This document shows positions 20,226-31,159 of a stretch of DNA of 64,000 nucleotides, one piece after another. Source of the DNA: Lunularia cruciata (Eukaryota > Streptophyta > Marchantiopsida > Lunulariales > Lunulariaceae); the NCBI GenBank assembly GCA_948567375.1, contig OX419759.1, positions 33,023,493 to 33,087,492 of the forward strand, read 5' to 3'. The notes under the pieces are model-generated. The model made no database searches, was not told where the DNA came from, and saw nothing but the letters and a program-made list of their open reading frames with translations. Numbering within the stretch: position 1 is the first letter of the stretch; every line of letters starts with the position of its first letter. Position numbers and translations under genes: made by a program.

Positions 20226-22983
20226 CAACGAACACCGTCATCCACAAAAGACTCATGAGTTCGTGACTTTCATCCATCTACTATGATGGTATGATACACA
20301 TGACTTTCATACACACTTTCATACATATCAAGTTTCATATTAAATGGTTTTACATCTTTCTTGTTTTACATTCTCTCTTCTCGTAGGTTTTTTAAACATA
20401 TATCCTTTGTTATGGCTGTATGATGACTATGTAAAATGTCTTCAATGTTTGCTAAATGTATATATCCTTACAAGGTTAATTAGTATGAAATTGAGTTTTT
20501 TTTAATCCTCATGCTAATTTTCCTCTTGCACAGTTCTTCAGGTGTTGGTTTGCGGCAAACATAATTGATTAGAGTGAAACCTCTTGGAGATTTTTGTGCG
20601 GAGTTTGTATTTATCCTTGAGGTTTAATTAGCATGACAGTCCAGCTTGCTCAATCCTCATGCTGATCGTCTCTTCCGCTACTCGCAGTAGTCATGACTAT
20701 GGCGGTGATGTCATGTGCATGTAGGCACCTATTTCCACTTCCTTTGCCATTTAGTTCCCCGATGAATAAAACTTACTAAGAATGATACGAGCTTCAATGG
20801 GGTTTCAAATCTTTCTCCGTTGTCCTCCGTTATGACATTGACGTCAAAAAGGGATTACTGCGACCGAATGCCCTCATGAGAAGCGGGGTGGGACATTTTG
20901 GGTCCGCTGCCTGCGAAGGCACAGGAGAATATAAAAGACCGTGAGGAAACTGAGAACGTGTGCTTCCTAAGTTGCAGACAGTCAAGTGAATCGATTCCAT
21001 GTTGCAGAGTATAACATGATTCCAAGTTCATTCCACTAATCGATAAGGGGTGGATGGAACTGGATCATAACCAGGAATTATTTTCATGTAGAGCTGCATG
21101 GAGACCTTCAGGACAAATACGATGGCTGTAGAACATTCATGTATAAAACCGGGTGATGAAAGTGTGTTGCTAATACAGAATACCACACATGCCAAAAGGG
21201 TTACAAAATCGAGAGTGTTTGGAGCGATCACTGCTTCACGTTAATACATTCAGTCTACTAAACTCTTGACTTCCAATTATCAACAATTTAGGCAACAAGA
21301 CTGGAGATGATATTCCTACCCTACTTTTTGATATTCCTCCCAACCATATGATAAAACACCTTACATCTCTTCCTACCATATATAATAATAATCCCTGAAC
21401 CCACTGCTGCATGCACATCCGGATTCCCTGACTTCAATCCATTCTCTGCCTTTCTCCTGCCTTTCTGCTCACTGTCCGCTCTTCTCTACAGTACCGAACC
21501 ACTATGCTTTTCCCTTATCGTATGGTAGGGTAGGAATAGATGTCCCCAAGAAGATAAGGGAAGAACTACAATTCAACGTTTCATAAAGTTCTGATTATCC
21601 CCGTCCTGGAGATCCTGGTTCGGATGGGGCCAGGGTTCAGAAATTTAGACGCCAAGCTACTTGGACACGGCTTTCTAGTCCTGATCAAGCACTCGTTTCC
21701 AATCCATTTTGTTGCTTGTAACTGGTATGGCAAAGTTTAAATGACTGTTGGTGTATGAGACTCGGGAGTTACAAGTTCCCCCAAACGTTGATAATATGTA
21801 GATTACACTGTGTAAGTCGTCCTTTCAAGCACCTGGTGTTGCTAAAACCATTCGTAAGAAACAACACAATTTCACGACATTATGAAGACAGGTGTGCAAC
21901 ATGATGCACATTGCTGTACCCTGGTGAAATTCAAGCGCAATAGAGGACAATCAATCCTCTTAAACCTCTCTGGTGTTTCCAACCGAACTCCGACCCTGTA
22001 CTTTCTAACTTTGTTGGTTTGATATCCGGTGTGTTTCGACATCACATCAGCCTTGACACTCGAGGTTTAGTTCAAAGGCTTTCTCGGCGTGCTGGAGGTG
22101 AAAAGAGGTGGCTGTCCAATTCCATTTGGCTGCAAAAAGATGTCACTCAGACTAATAAAACGATGGCCCTCAAATTGCACCACTTTCAAGGTTGAAGGAT
22201 TCATTGTCTCGTTGATCCCATTTGCTTTGATGCTTGGTATAAATAGGCACCTCCTTCGCCCGGTGTGGCAATATTCGCTCTCAAGGCAATGGTCGTCAAC
22301 AATAACCTGCATGCAGAGGCACCTAGAAATGAGATAGGCAAACAGCTGCAGAGAGGATAAAGTTCAAAACGGATCTATATCTCCCAGTGGTTAGCTGATG
22401 TAAGACCTTGCGGTGAAGAACAGGAGGCAGAGAAATAGTTAGCGTTCATTTACAATGTTGATCCCACACCAGCTTCCAACAATTGGGCGGGATAGCTGGT
22501 TGTTGTGATGTATAAGTAATGGTATGCAGAACCCGTTCCGAGCTGACATTGTGATATTTGGGAAATGATATTCTGATATGAGCGTAAGTGCTATAAGCAG
22601 ATGTGGAGCATAAATGCATGGCTATACCGTCGCTCCTGGGGCTTAAATACCACAAAAATTGCGAATCGAAGTCGCGAACTAGCCAATGAACAGGACAGAG
22701 AAACTATAGCTTTGTAGATCCAAGATTTTAGTTTCTGTTCAAGTGAAGAGAAATAGACAGTGCTAAGATTTTGGAACTGAAACATGCACAACACAGGAAA
22801 TAAGGAAACATTCTGCAATCAAAATACTCCGAGAACAGGCAGCATTATAGTCATTAGAGATTATATTTCTCTCTCTGCTGACAATTTCAAATATCCCTGC
22901 TGCCTTTCCTCAGACTACTGACAAGAAAATACATCTATTACCTTATATCTTGAGTTCCCTGGACTTGAAATAGATTCGCATTT
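20226..22983. other. spacer without recognised genes; one promoter-like patch
   Basis: No coding domain is recognisable on either strand. Two similar segments near 20480-20520 and 20615-20670 (TTAATTAG.ATGA...AATCCTCATGCT) form an imperfect direct repeat. A promoter-like patch lies at 20838-20937 (separate entry). The part next to 22984 may hold the 3' untranslated region of the EAF7-like gene. Confidence 0.5.
20838..20937 (+). promoter_or_regulatory. promoter-like patch: TGACGTCA palindrome and TATA box
   Basis: TTGACGTCAA (20838-20847) contains TGACGTCA, the core site of plant TGA-type bZIP factors. GAATATAAAAGACC (20928-20940) is a good TATA box about 85 bp downstream. No open frame of note follows within 300 bp, so the transcript, if any, is unknown. 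Confidence 0.25.
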
Positions 22984-24682
22984 TCATGATGAGCCTCTTG
23001 GTTCTTCCTTCACTGCAAGGATAGAATCAGGTAAAGTGAATTCCTTCTCCTGACTCAAAAGCTCCAAATCCTCCTCATCTGGTTTCTGCGGAGGTAGTAA
23101 TCTCTGCCTGTTAGGGGTTGCACAACCTGCGCCCAGTTACTGACTTATTAAGGCTCCTCCCCTGCCATGGTACGACCAGCTATCTGCTTGATGTAAACAA
23201 AGTCCGTTGCACGAAGAAAGCTACGCGCAACTACTATGGAAACAAAGTTTACCAGCAGCTCCAAGTTGTAAAATCGATCCAAGAGTTCCAGAATCCCACT
23301 GGCTGTGAAGTGGCGATTGAGTCTGCAAGAGAGCGATCACAAGGCTTATTGTAAGTGGCACGACTAAAGATTCAAAGCTCCACGTAGTTTACTCACGTCA
23401 TTCACAGAAAAGATAACATACTCCTAGATGTCTTCCTAGAATGATCTCGCTAAAAGGACACTGCATCAAGCATGGTTTCCACAGACAAGATTCGAAGTGA
23501 TTGAACAACCACCAACTTGTGAGTAAATATGTAGGGTGTTACCGTCTTTCAAGGTATTCCATCAAACCGTAAAGAACAAAGTGTCGGTGCATGCCTGCAA
23601 CGCCAACCGGTGGTCATAAGAGAAAAGTTCCCACAGCGAATTAATTACTACATTTTCTAATTTGACTACCCTGAACTCGATCGGAGAAGTCCTATAAGTG
23701 GGAGTTTACGCTGGGGTATGTACAGCAGCTTACAGTCAGATGGAGAGACGCACCTAGTAGTTTTGCAGGGTGATAAATTTCCAAAGCTTCAAGAAGACGT
23801 AGCTCAATTTCTACTTGTTGCAATTCCTGCATCCATGAGGTTCCTGTTAGATCATACGACACAACGAATGTCCAGCGCCGCCCGGCCCTGAGACCTAAAG
23901 AGCTCCCATCATGGACAATTCTCACCGCAGAATTTTGAACGTATGTAACTGAAGATTGGTCAAAATGGTGCGGAACTCAAGGACCTAAATCTATGCAAGA
24001 CTAAATGCGACCATGAGACGAATCCGCCGGTACATAGAGAGCTAAGACTAGAAGCTAATGGCCAATGCCATTTACTAGCAAACCCCGGAGAGCTTACAGT
24101 CCCAATTGTTCACATAGAAAGTGAATTCATCGCTTGGACGACTAAGGGTGAACTTGACCTCCCATTAATCCAAGAAATTGCGAAATTGAAAAGTTTGGTA
24201 GCCTGAAATTCGCTTGAATTTAATCCTTACATCCTTCTTCTTTATGCCCATCTTCTTCACAGGTTCCTGCCGGCCTTGATACCGACGTAATCTGAGTGGA
24301 AAGAGTACAGAAACGAAGCAATTTCACACCTCGTCGTTGGACAGTGACGAGCGAACGAGGAAGAGAGGGAATGGAGATGCGAGATTACGGGAGAACTTAA
24401 CCCGACTCCAACGTACTTATGGAACGGAAAGAGATGGTAGATGGAGACGCAGAGAAGAGGGATTGCCTTGCAGACGGCAGAAACAGGGGCCGAGGGAGCG
24501 GGTTGGGCGGATATAGGACACGAGGGGTCTCCCGGAGCGGCATCTCGCTGCTGCTGCTCCACAAGGGACGGAGGAGTAGGAGTTACGCCCTTTTTCAGCT
24601 CGTCGTCCTCTTCGTCCTCGTCTTCATCTTCTTCTTCATTCTCTTCTTGCTCCAACTCCATCGCTGGGGCATCGTCCGCCAT
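22984..24682 (-). CDS. EAF7: EAF7/MRGBP-like subunit of the NuA4 histone acetyltransferase
   Basis: A five-exon model on the minus strand joins in phase: 24467-24682, 23754-23826, 23543-23594, 23253-23322, 22984-23103, giving 176 residues. The N-terminus (about 1-35) is strongly acidic (runs of Glu and Asp). The EAF7 domain follows: EIELRLLEALEIYHPAKL, then GMHRHFVLYGLMEYLERR, then LNRHFTASGILELLDRFYNL, then DEEDLELLSQEKEFTLPDS, the family pattern P-x-G-x-x-(R/K)-HF, LLxRFYxL and (E/D)F-x-LP. EAF7 links to MRG-type subunits in NuA4, which acetylates H4 and H2A in the nucleus. The first donor would be a GC site (AAG then GCAATC); an alternative in-frame ATG at 24796 would add 38 residues. It diverges from the golgin gene. 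The family call is good; exon 1 is less certain. Confidence 0.8.
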
Positions 24683-25880
24683 AGCTCTGCCCTGACCTAA
24701 CCCTTCCTCCTCTTCTTCTTCCTGCAAACAAACCCGTTCCACGTTTTCTTGCTCTCCCTCCCTTATTCCCCCATTTCCATAAAGCACAGCACCCACGATG
24801 TCCCCAATTCTGGCAGTTAGGTTTATCCATGCTCAGGTTCCCAAATCCCTTCCGACCCTTCCGCATTGGCAGGCCAACCAGCCCTGTTACCGCTCCGGTA
24901 GAGCGCGGGAGCAACCGACAAATACCTACTTTCTGCCAGTTTGATCTCGGAGTAAACCGACATCTAACGAAAAGAATTCCTCAAAGATTACCGAGAACTC
25001 TTACCGAAATATTCTGCAAACCCGGGAACTTAGATCCCTTACCCGGTAACTGGGATCTTTTCCCGGCAATGAAGCAGGTTATAGGAGTCCTTCACCGGGT
25101 AGGTCCCACCACAAGGCCAGAACGCGGCAGTCACAGCCGTTTGCCGCTGTTCTTGCACTGCTTACGTTTCAAGGTCCCTGCTATTTTAGAGAGGTTTCGC
25201 CTCGCTTCGGGAGCCGAGATAAAGAAGAAGAGAATGACCGTTTTGTAGTAGTGGTAGTACTGGTACCGTACTGTACTGAGGGAGATGGGGTGTGGGGCTC
25301 GGCTTCATCTTTATGTGATGGACCGCTGTAGTCTACGTTCTCCGCGAACGCTGATTGAGTCGAGAGAGCTGCTCTGCTTTATCCACGGAACAACTCGAGA
25401 TGTTCCCACTAAAATGATAAGTCTCTCGGAGACATTTCGCTACATACCCCTAGAAGTAAACGATCTGAATCACTAGCGTAGAGAGGGAGAGAGAGAGCTT
25501 TGATGAACATGAGATGGGGAGCAGAAGTTTGGTAGTTGCGATTCCTGAAGTAAGAAATGGTATGTTTTAGTGATTGCTCGGTCCGGGAGTTCTATGATGT
25601 CTTGATGGATCGTACCATGTTTCTGTTGGGGGCTTCGTCGTCGCCATTTCTTGTTCCTAAGGGTCTTTTCAGTGGTTCATTTTTGGCGTCGGTAGGTCTG
25701 GATTGAGGGCAGAGAGATTTTGCGAAGAGCTTCATCTTTATAATCGTTTGGGAGGATAGCAGTGGGGATTGAAGGGTCGTCGAGGAGATGGACGCTGCGG
25801 TTTGACCACAGGGAAGGTGGAGGGATCTGGACAGTTACAGTTCGAGTACATTTGGTGGGAAATCTTTAGAGAAAAGGAAA
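24683..25880. promoter_or_regulatory. divergent promoter region between EAF7-like and golgin genes
   Basis: About 1.2 kb separates the two start codons. The part near 24683-25300 is GC-richer than the rest of the window and has no convincing TATA box, as is common for housekeeping genes. Open frames here (for example 24829-25248) show no family resemblance. It presumably holds both 5' untranslated regions. GAGAGAGAG runs near 25480-25500 resemble plant GAGA-type promoter elements. Confidence 0.5.
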
Positions 25881-28469
25881 ATGGCAAATTGGCTGAGTTC
25901 CAGACTGAAAGCAGCAGAAAATCTTCTCCAGCAGATTGACAAGCAAGCTGCAGTTACTCTTCAGCACAAGGAGAAGGATGGGCAGAGTCCGTCAGGATTG
26001 GTTGAGGAGAGAACACCCGAGAGACGGTCTCAATCCCTGCGCAAGGACCCGTTTGGGAGTCCTTCTACCTCTGATCAAGGACCCCAGTCGTCACGTGGAC
26101 GGGGAAAACTCTTCGATCGCGCCCCCGAACCTTCAAAGTCTGGTGGAGGAAGGAGGGTTTCAGGAGAGGGGCGACAACAACGAACACAGGGCCAGAAATC
26201 TTCATCTAAGCCTACTCCATCCACTCAGGGTAACAAATCTGCTACAGAAGGAAGAGACGATTGGTCGGAGCTCTTAGGGTCTTCGGATTTGGTGAGTACT
26301 TCTTCTCTCTCTCGTTCCAGTTCGAGGGGTGGCGATCTTGATGGGTACAGCTCTGCATTGAAAAGTACTCGAGGGACAAAGCCTTCTGGGAGTAGTATTA
26401 AGGGTACCCACACTCCTAATAATGGGTTAACCCAATCCTCAAAAAGTCACTCTAATGGGGATCTGCTGTCGTATAACATCCAAATGAAAGCGGATGGACA
26501 TCAATTGTCGCCACCGAAAGATTCTTTGAAACTCGCAAGGGTTCTTTCTTACACTTCTGTGGACAAGGCAAATAGCAACGCCCCGAAAGATAATATAGAC
26601 CAAGTTGATGGAGGATTTCACGAAATCAACAGCTTGGGAAAGGAGGCAAAGAATATTGTCAATGTCAGTAATGGGAAAGATGAGGTTAGGCCTACAGGGG
26701 GGGCCTTACCAAGCAATGGGAGTGATCTTGTAAGGGAAGTAGACTCAAGGGATGAGAATCAAAAACAAGCAAATGACATCACCGAAATAGTTCCCTCGGC
26801 AAAGACTGATGAGGTAGTAGATGGAACAGAGGTGAAGGGATTGCAGCAGACGTATGGTCCGGCAGATGAGATCACTGAAGTTGAAACTACTGGAGATGAG
26901 GGGGAGGTTTTTCATGATAGCTTGGGGAAACAAGATGGGAATTCAGTCGTGTATGTTGGAGCAGAAGAGGCTCACTCGTCTGCTCGAGTATTCCCAGATG
27001 ATTCGAACGGGGGAGAAAATGTGGAGCCGGAGGGAAATGGCGATGTCGAAAGTAGTGCACTTGAGGGGATCCACACCCAGGATGATGAAGATATGCGTTT
27101 GGCAGTGGAGCTTGCAAACCGATTAGACGAGGGAAGAGAAACTTATTCGCAAGACGGGAATGAGTCTCAAGAAGAAATTCTGAGTATCCACAGTCTGTCT
27201 AACAGCGAAGAGGATAGTTCTGACTCTGGTTCAGACCGTGATTCGGATTCAGATGATTCAGAGTATGAAGAGAAAAGAAGAGCAAAAAGGATGGCTTTGA
27301 GGAGAAAATTGGCAAAGCGCAGGGCCATGGAGGCAAGGGCAGCAGCGGAAGAGGCTGCGAGGAACGCAATCAAAGAGCGTGAAGACTTTGTTGAGAGGTT
27401 GCAGCAGGAGAGAGACAGTTTAGAGGCTTTACTGGCAGAGGGTGAAGAGCAGCACGTCAAGATGGCAGCTGAGTTGCGGAAGAGCATGTTGGAAGTAGTG
27501 CAACTTCTGGAGCAGGAAAAGGTCTTGCACAACAACACCCGGAGACAAGGTTTGGAGTCCGAAGTCAAGCTGGAGGCAGAGAATGCCGAGCTTGCCAAGT
27601 CCTTGGCTGCCAGCCAGTGGGATCTAGAGGACATTACATCTCAAGTATCCAAAGCCCGAGCAATGGTCGAGGCAAAGGTAGATATGTGCTCGGATTTGCA
27701 AAGAGAGGCAACTGTTCTGCGCATCAGATTGTCTCGTCCTCATCGCTCTCAAAGGGCCATCGACGATGCCTTTGAGGCCGAGTCGATGGAGGAGGATAAG
27801 TCGAGGATTCTAGCCAGAATTGAGGAGTTAAAAATACAGGCCGAGGATTTTGAGGATAGGCTGAAACGACTACTGGATAGGCAAGTGGCCCCTACCAGTA
27901 TTCAGCTGGAGCTTGAAAGCCAGTTGGCTCAGATTACTGATAGTCTCATTCATAAACAGGCTCAGGTCGAAGAACTTTCCACTGAGAAAGCCACGCTCAT
28001 TTTCCGAGTGGAAGCAGTGTCAAACACATTGCGAGAAGAGAGGTTGGCTCTTACATCTAGGTCAGCCAAGCGGAATCCGAACAAGGGTACCTGGTCTGAT
28101 TGGTCTTATTTTGATGAAGATCTGGAGTATGGATTTGGCAAGACATACAGCTCAAAGGATAAGGCGTGGGAGATGGAGGATCGGTATGATCACCATAACG
28201 AGGGTTCCAGTATGCAGCCGTTTCTCCGCTTGCTACGACAAGTGGATGGCCTTGTGATGGGTGCTGCCTTGGTTTTGCGGAGCAACGGAGTAGCTCGAGC
28301 TTTTACTGGCCTTTACCTACTGGCCCTGCATTGGTGGGTTATATTCATTCTGTTCTCACATCCTGCAGCGATTTCGGATGTCAACAGTGGTAGTAGTAGT
28401 GATGCTGTGGTCTCCACCCTAAGTGGGGCTCATCTATCTATCCTTCAGAACACAACTTCATTTTCATAG
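25881..28469 (+). CDS. GC2: golgin candidate 2-like Golgi tether (golgin-84 family)
   Basis: One uninterrupted 862-residue frame. The N-terminus MANWLSSRLKAAENLLQQID matches the start of plant golgin candidate 2. Residues 20-430 are low-complexity, Ser/Gly/Asp-rich. A Ser/Asp-rich acidic block lies near 440-460, followed by a basic stretch (KRRAKRMALRRKLAKRRAME). A long coiled coil spans about 465-740. A C-terminal membrane anchor lies at about 808-825 (FTGLYLLALHWWVIFILF), with a short tail. This is the golgin-84 plan: coiled-coil tether anchored in the Golgi membrane by its C-terminus, acting in vesicle capture and stack structure. The ATG context (AAAATGGC) is favourable. Arabidopsis GC2 is shorter, about 670 residues; the extra length is in the N-terminal disordered part. 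The frame contains no intron. No poly(A) tract follows the stop, which does not favour a processed retrocopy. Confidence 0.9.
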   Translation: MANWLSSRLKAAENLLQQIDKQAAVTLQHKEKDGQSPSGLVEERTPERRSQSLRKDPFGSPSTSDQGPQSSRGRGKLFDRAPEPSKSGGGRRVSGEGRQQRTQGQKSSSKPTPSTQGNKSATEGRDDWSELLGSSDLVSTSSLSRSSSRGGDLDGYSSALKSTRGTKPSGSSIKGTHTPNNGLTQSSKSHSNGDLLSYNIQMKADGHQLSPPKDSLKLARVLSYTSVDKANSNAPKDNIDQVDGGFHEINSLGKEAKNIVNVSNGKDEVRPTGGALPSNGSDLVREVDSRDENQKQANDITEIVPSAKTDEVVDGTEVKGLQQTYGPADEITEVETTGDEGEVFHDSLGKQDGNSVVYVGAEEAHSSARVFPDDSNGGENVEPEGNGDVESSALEGIHTQDDEDMRLAVELANRLDEGRETYSQDGNESQEEILSIHSLSNSEEDSSDSGSDRDSDSDDSEYEEKRRAKRMALRRKLAKRRAMEARAAAEEAARNAIKEREDFVERLQQERDSLEALLAEGEEQHVKMAAELRKSMLEVVQLLEQEKVLHNNTRRQGLESEVKLEAENAELAKSLAASQWDLEDITSQVSKARAMVEAKVDMCSDLQREATVLRIRLSRPHRSQRAIDDAFEAESMEEDKSRILARIEELKIQAEDFEDRLKRLLDRQVAPTSIQLELESQLAQITDSLIHKQAQVEELSTEKATLIFRVEAVSNTLREERLALTSRSAKRNPNKGTWSDWSYFDEDLEYGFGKTYSSKDKAWEMEDRYDHHNEGSSMQPFLRLLRQVDGLVMGAALVLRSNGVARAFTGLYLLALHWWVIFILFSHPAAISDVNSGSSSDAVVSTLSGAHLSILQNTTSFS

Positions 28470-29780
28470 ATAATATTTACTCTCGTCAATACCGGTAACC
28501 CAGGTTCTGTGAATCAAGGGTTACTCAACACAGGCTCAGGAGTGATTGGCATTCGGAGTCTTGAACGAAGGTCACGAGGACTTCGCTAGTTAAAACAGTT
28601 TGGATCAACGCAAAAAGGAATTATTGTTAGAGGATCTAGTCGGCACACGGATGTCCGTTCCTTATGCAACTTTACCTTACTGTGTTGTTGGGATATACAT
28701 ATATGTTCGTGTAGATACGGTTTCATCTTTAAGAAAGCTTTTCCAATCCAGCTCCTTGGCGCCTTGCTTTAGCAAATCGATTATGAGGGTTTCTCTATGT
28801 GCAATTTTGCTAGTTTGCCCGCATCCTCCCCCTGGGCGGGCGCATACCCCACTTACATGTAAATAAAAGGTTTTATCCATCATGGATTTCATGTCCCACC
28901 TGTTTGCCAGCTGGTGGATGGGTCTTTCAAACTCTTCATATCTGTGATTGAGAGATATCAATACGAAATCATAGCGGTTTATGTTTGACTAGGCTTCGTC
29001 TTTACTTGAACATGTCTGTATCTGAATGCTGGCTCTGGCTGTCCGGAACATCTGAAAGCGTCCTGCGAGAAGATAACACAAAAGCATGTCTCCAGCGTGG
29101 GCAGAGTTCAATATTTACTGTCCTTTGCGTACGCGCTCACGTATAATACAAACTTATATATCAGTATGACTCCTCATTGGGTTCGAGACAATCCGTGTAC
29201 AAAGTTGGAGTTCCCCGTTGTTAGAGACTTACCTGGACGTATTACCTACTGGAGAAGGGAAATATTGACTGGCTGTGTCTGCTATTTTTGTTTGTATCAT
29301 TCATGGAATTTCTAATGTCTTGACAAGTGTACACATCTTCTCGGTGTTTTCATCTATACCATCTTGTAGAACCATGCAAGGCACAGAAGTCCGGTTCTTC
29401 TGACATTCCGTCGTTTCTAACTTGGAAGGCAGTTTTGGCGTAAATTTGCGTTACCAGGAGCAGCGCTCAGAAGTACTGAAGAGCTTCCCACCCACAGTGT
29501 TGCTCTCGGGGACTCGTTTCTCTAGATGGATCAGCTCTTTCTGAAAAAGCACCGAGGACAATTCATTCGTTTAATCTCGGAGAGTCTAAAATGCGGGTAG
29601 CCCGAGGTTGCATGGACCCATTCCATGTCCTGGGTCCACAGCACTCGAGATTAAAGTAATAGCTCACTTTAGAGACCAGGGCACCACCTGCCCATTATCT
29701 CAAAAATCTCACCATCACACTGTCTTGTTCCTTATCCGTAGTTGATCTACTGCACATCTTTTCTGGCCGTCATTTGACAG
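28470..29780. other. spacer between golgin and EF-hand genes
   Basis: Convergent intergenic region holding the 3' ends of both genes. No domain, RNA gene or repeat is recognised. AATAAA-like ATAAAA at 28863 and TAATATTTA just after the stop could serve polyadenylation of the golgin transcript. Confidence 0.5.
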
Positions 29781-31159
29781 TCATACATTCAGCTCCAAGC
29801 CGGAATTGCTCATAATAGCCGAGAATTCCCCAAAGCTCAAATATCCATCCTTGTCAATGTCATAAACCTCCATGATAGCTTGAACAAGCTGAACACAAGA
29901 TGTAACTAGAAGTTACAAAGATGGACGGGGAAACTACTCAAACAAGAAGCTAAAACTGTAAGTCATCCAACCTCTAGAGACAATGCAATTGAAACATCAT
30001 GCCAATTACTGTCAGACCACAGTTCTATACAACCTTCGCACTGAACGAATTGCACGGCTACTCTGCTCTACCCGTTCAGAATCCAGAAACTCCGCAAGAA
30101 ACAAGCGTACCTGATCGAGTTGACTCTGCGGAACTGTTTGACAGGCTAACTGCATGGCGCCAGCAAGTTCAGATGGCGAAATCTTTCCATCATGATTCTG
30201 ATCGTACAGTTTGAATAGAACTGTTAACAAAGCAATGATGTGAGCTGAAAGTTATTCTGACGGACTAGCAAGTCAGAAGCTTGAAAAACTTACAATCACT
30301 TGCGTATGTGCGAGGAAAGACGGTGAACAGCAATTAGGCTCCAAAAATTTTATGCATCTACTACCAACCAATACGCTAGTCTTAGGGAAGGATGGGAACT
30401 ACTAGACTACTAGCGATGGCAGACATGATGAAACCCACCGAGGACCTTAGCTTCAGGAGTCGTCATAGATCTGTGCGTTTTGATCTCCTTACAAATCTCT
30501 TCATAACTAACCGACCCCCGACTATCTGAATCCACATGCCTGAATAGCACCTTAGCACATGGCGCTCCTGCTGTATCAAACGGTTCCCATCCCCGTCCAT
30601 AGTGCTGTTAAGTCTTAAGGGCTGCTTGAAAACCTGTCATCCACCTTTTGTGAATAAAAGATGATGTAACCCGTTGAGCAAGGACGAAGATGCATATGAA
30701 TTCCGATCATTACCCCGAACGTGCTGGACCTACAGTAATTGGTTAGTTATATCCAGCTACTTCTTGCTTCATCGATAGAGAAGATTTACCGATAGATAGC
30801 AAGCTAACTAATTCCCAGCCAGCGAATCAGTCTACGACGTTCTGACACAAAGCCTGATTAGGAGACTCACAAACACCAAGCAATGCAGTGAATTGTTCCT
30901 GTTCAATTCCATCAGTTGCTCCCTCCTCAACGACCTTTCTGAATCTTTGCTTCGCTCTCCAAGCCTCAGTACCTGACAGAACTGCAGATAAACAACATGA
31001 CAGACTCTAAGGAACAAACCATCGCTGCCAAAAGTCCAACATTGGTACAAATATGTCATACTACATTCTCCCAACTTGGATAATATGTTTGTTCAGGACT
31101 CCACCTAGCTTGAAGATGTTCAAGAAACTCATCTAAGACCTGGTGTACAATCTCCTTGT
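29781..31159 (-). CDS. EF-hand calcium-binding protein, 3' exons (5' part unresolved)
   Basis: Three exons join in phase on the minus strand: 30439-30604, 30111-30220 and 29781-29888 (TGA). They encode at least two good EF-hand loops: DQNHDGKISPSE (30150-30185) and DIDKDGYLSFGE (near 29820-29855). A degenerate one, DSDSRGSVSYEE, lies near 30500. Upstream candidates are 30877-30972 (EAWRAKQRFRKVVEEGATDG) and 31065-31159 (VLDEFLEHLQARWSPEQTYY), but their splice phases do not join cleanly, so an exon is missing or the model is wrong. The protein ends shortly after the last EF-hand. It probably acts as a calcium sensor; I do not recognise the family and the partner is unknown. It lies in the same direction as FAAH, 2.2 kb downstream of its stop. 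Confidence 0.6.

Noticed and set aside
24829-25248. A 139-codon frame in the divergent promoter
   Set aside because: No family resemblance, no splice partner; GC-rich DNA makes long frames by chance.
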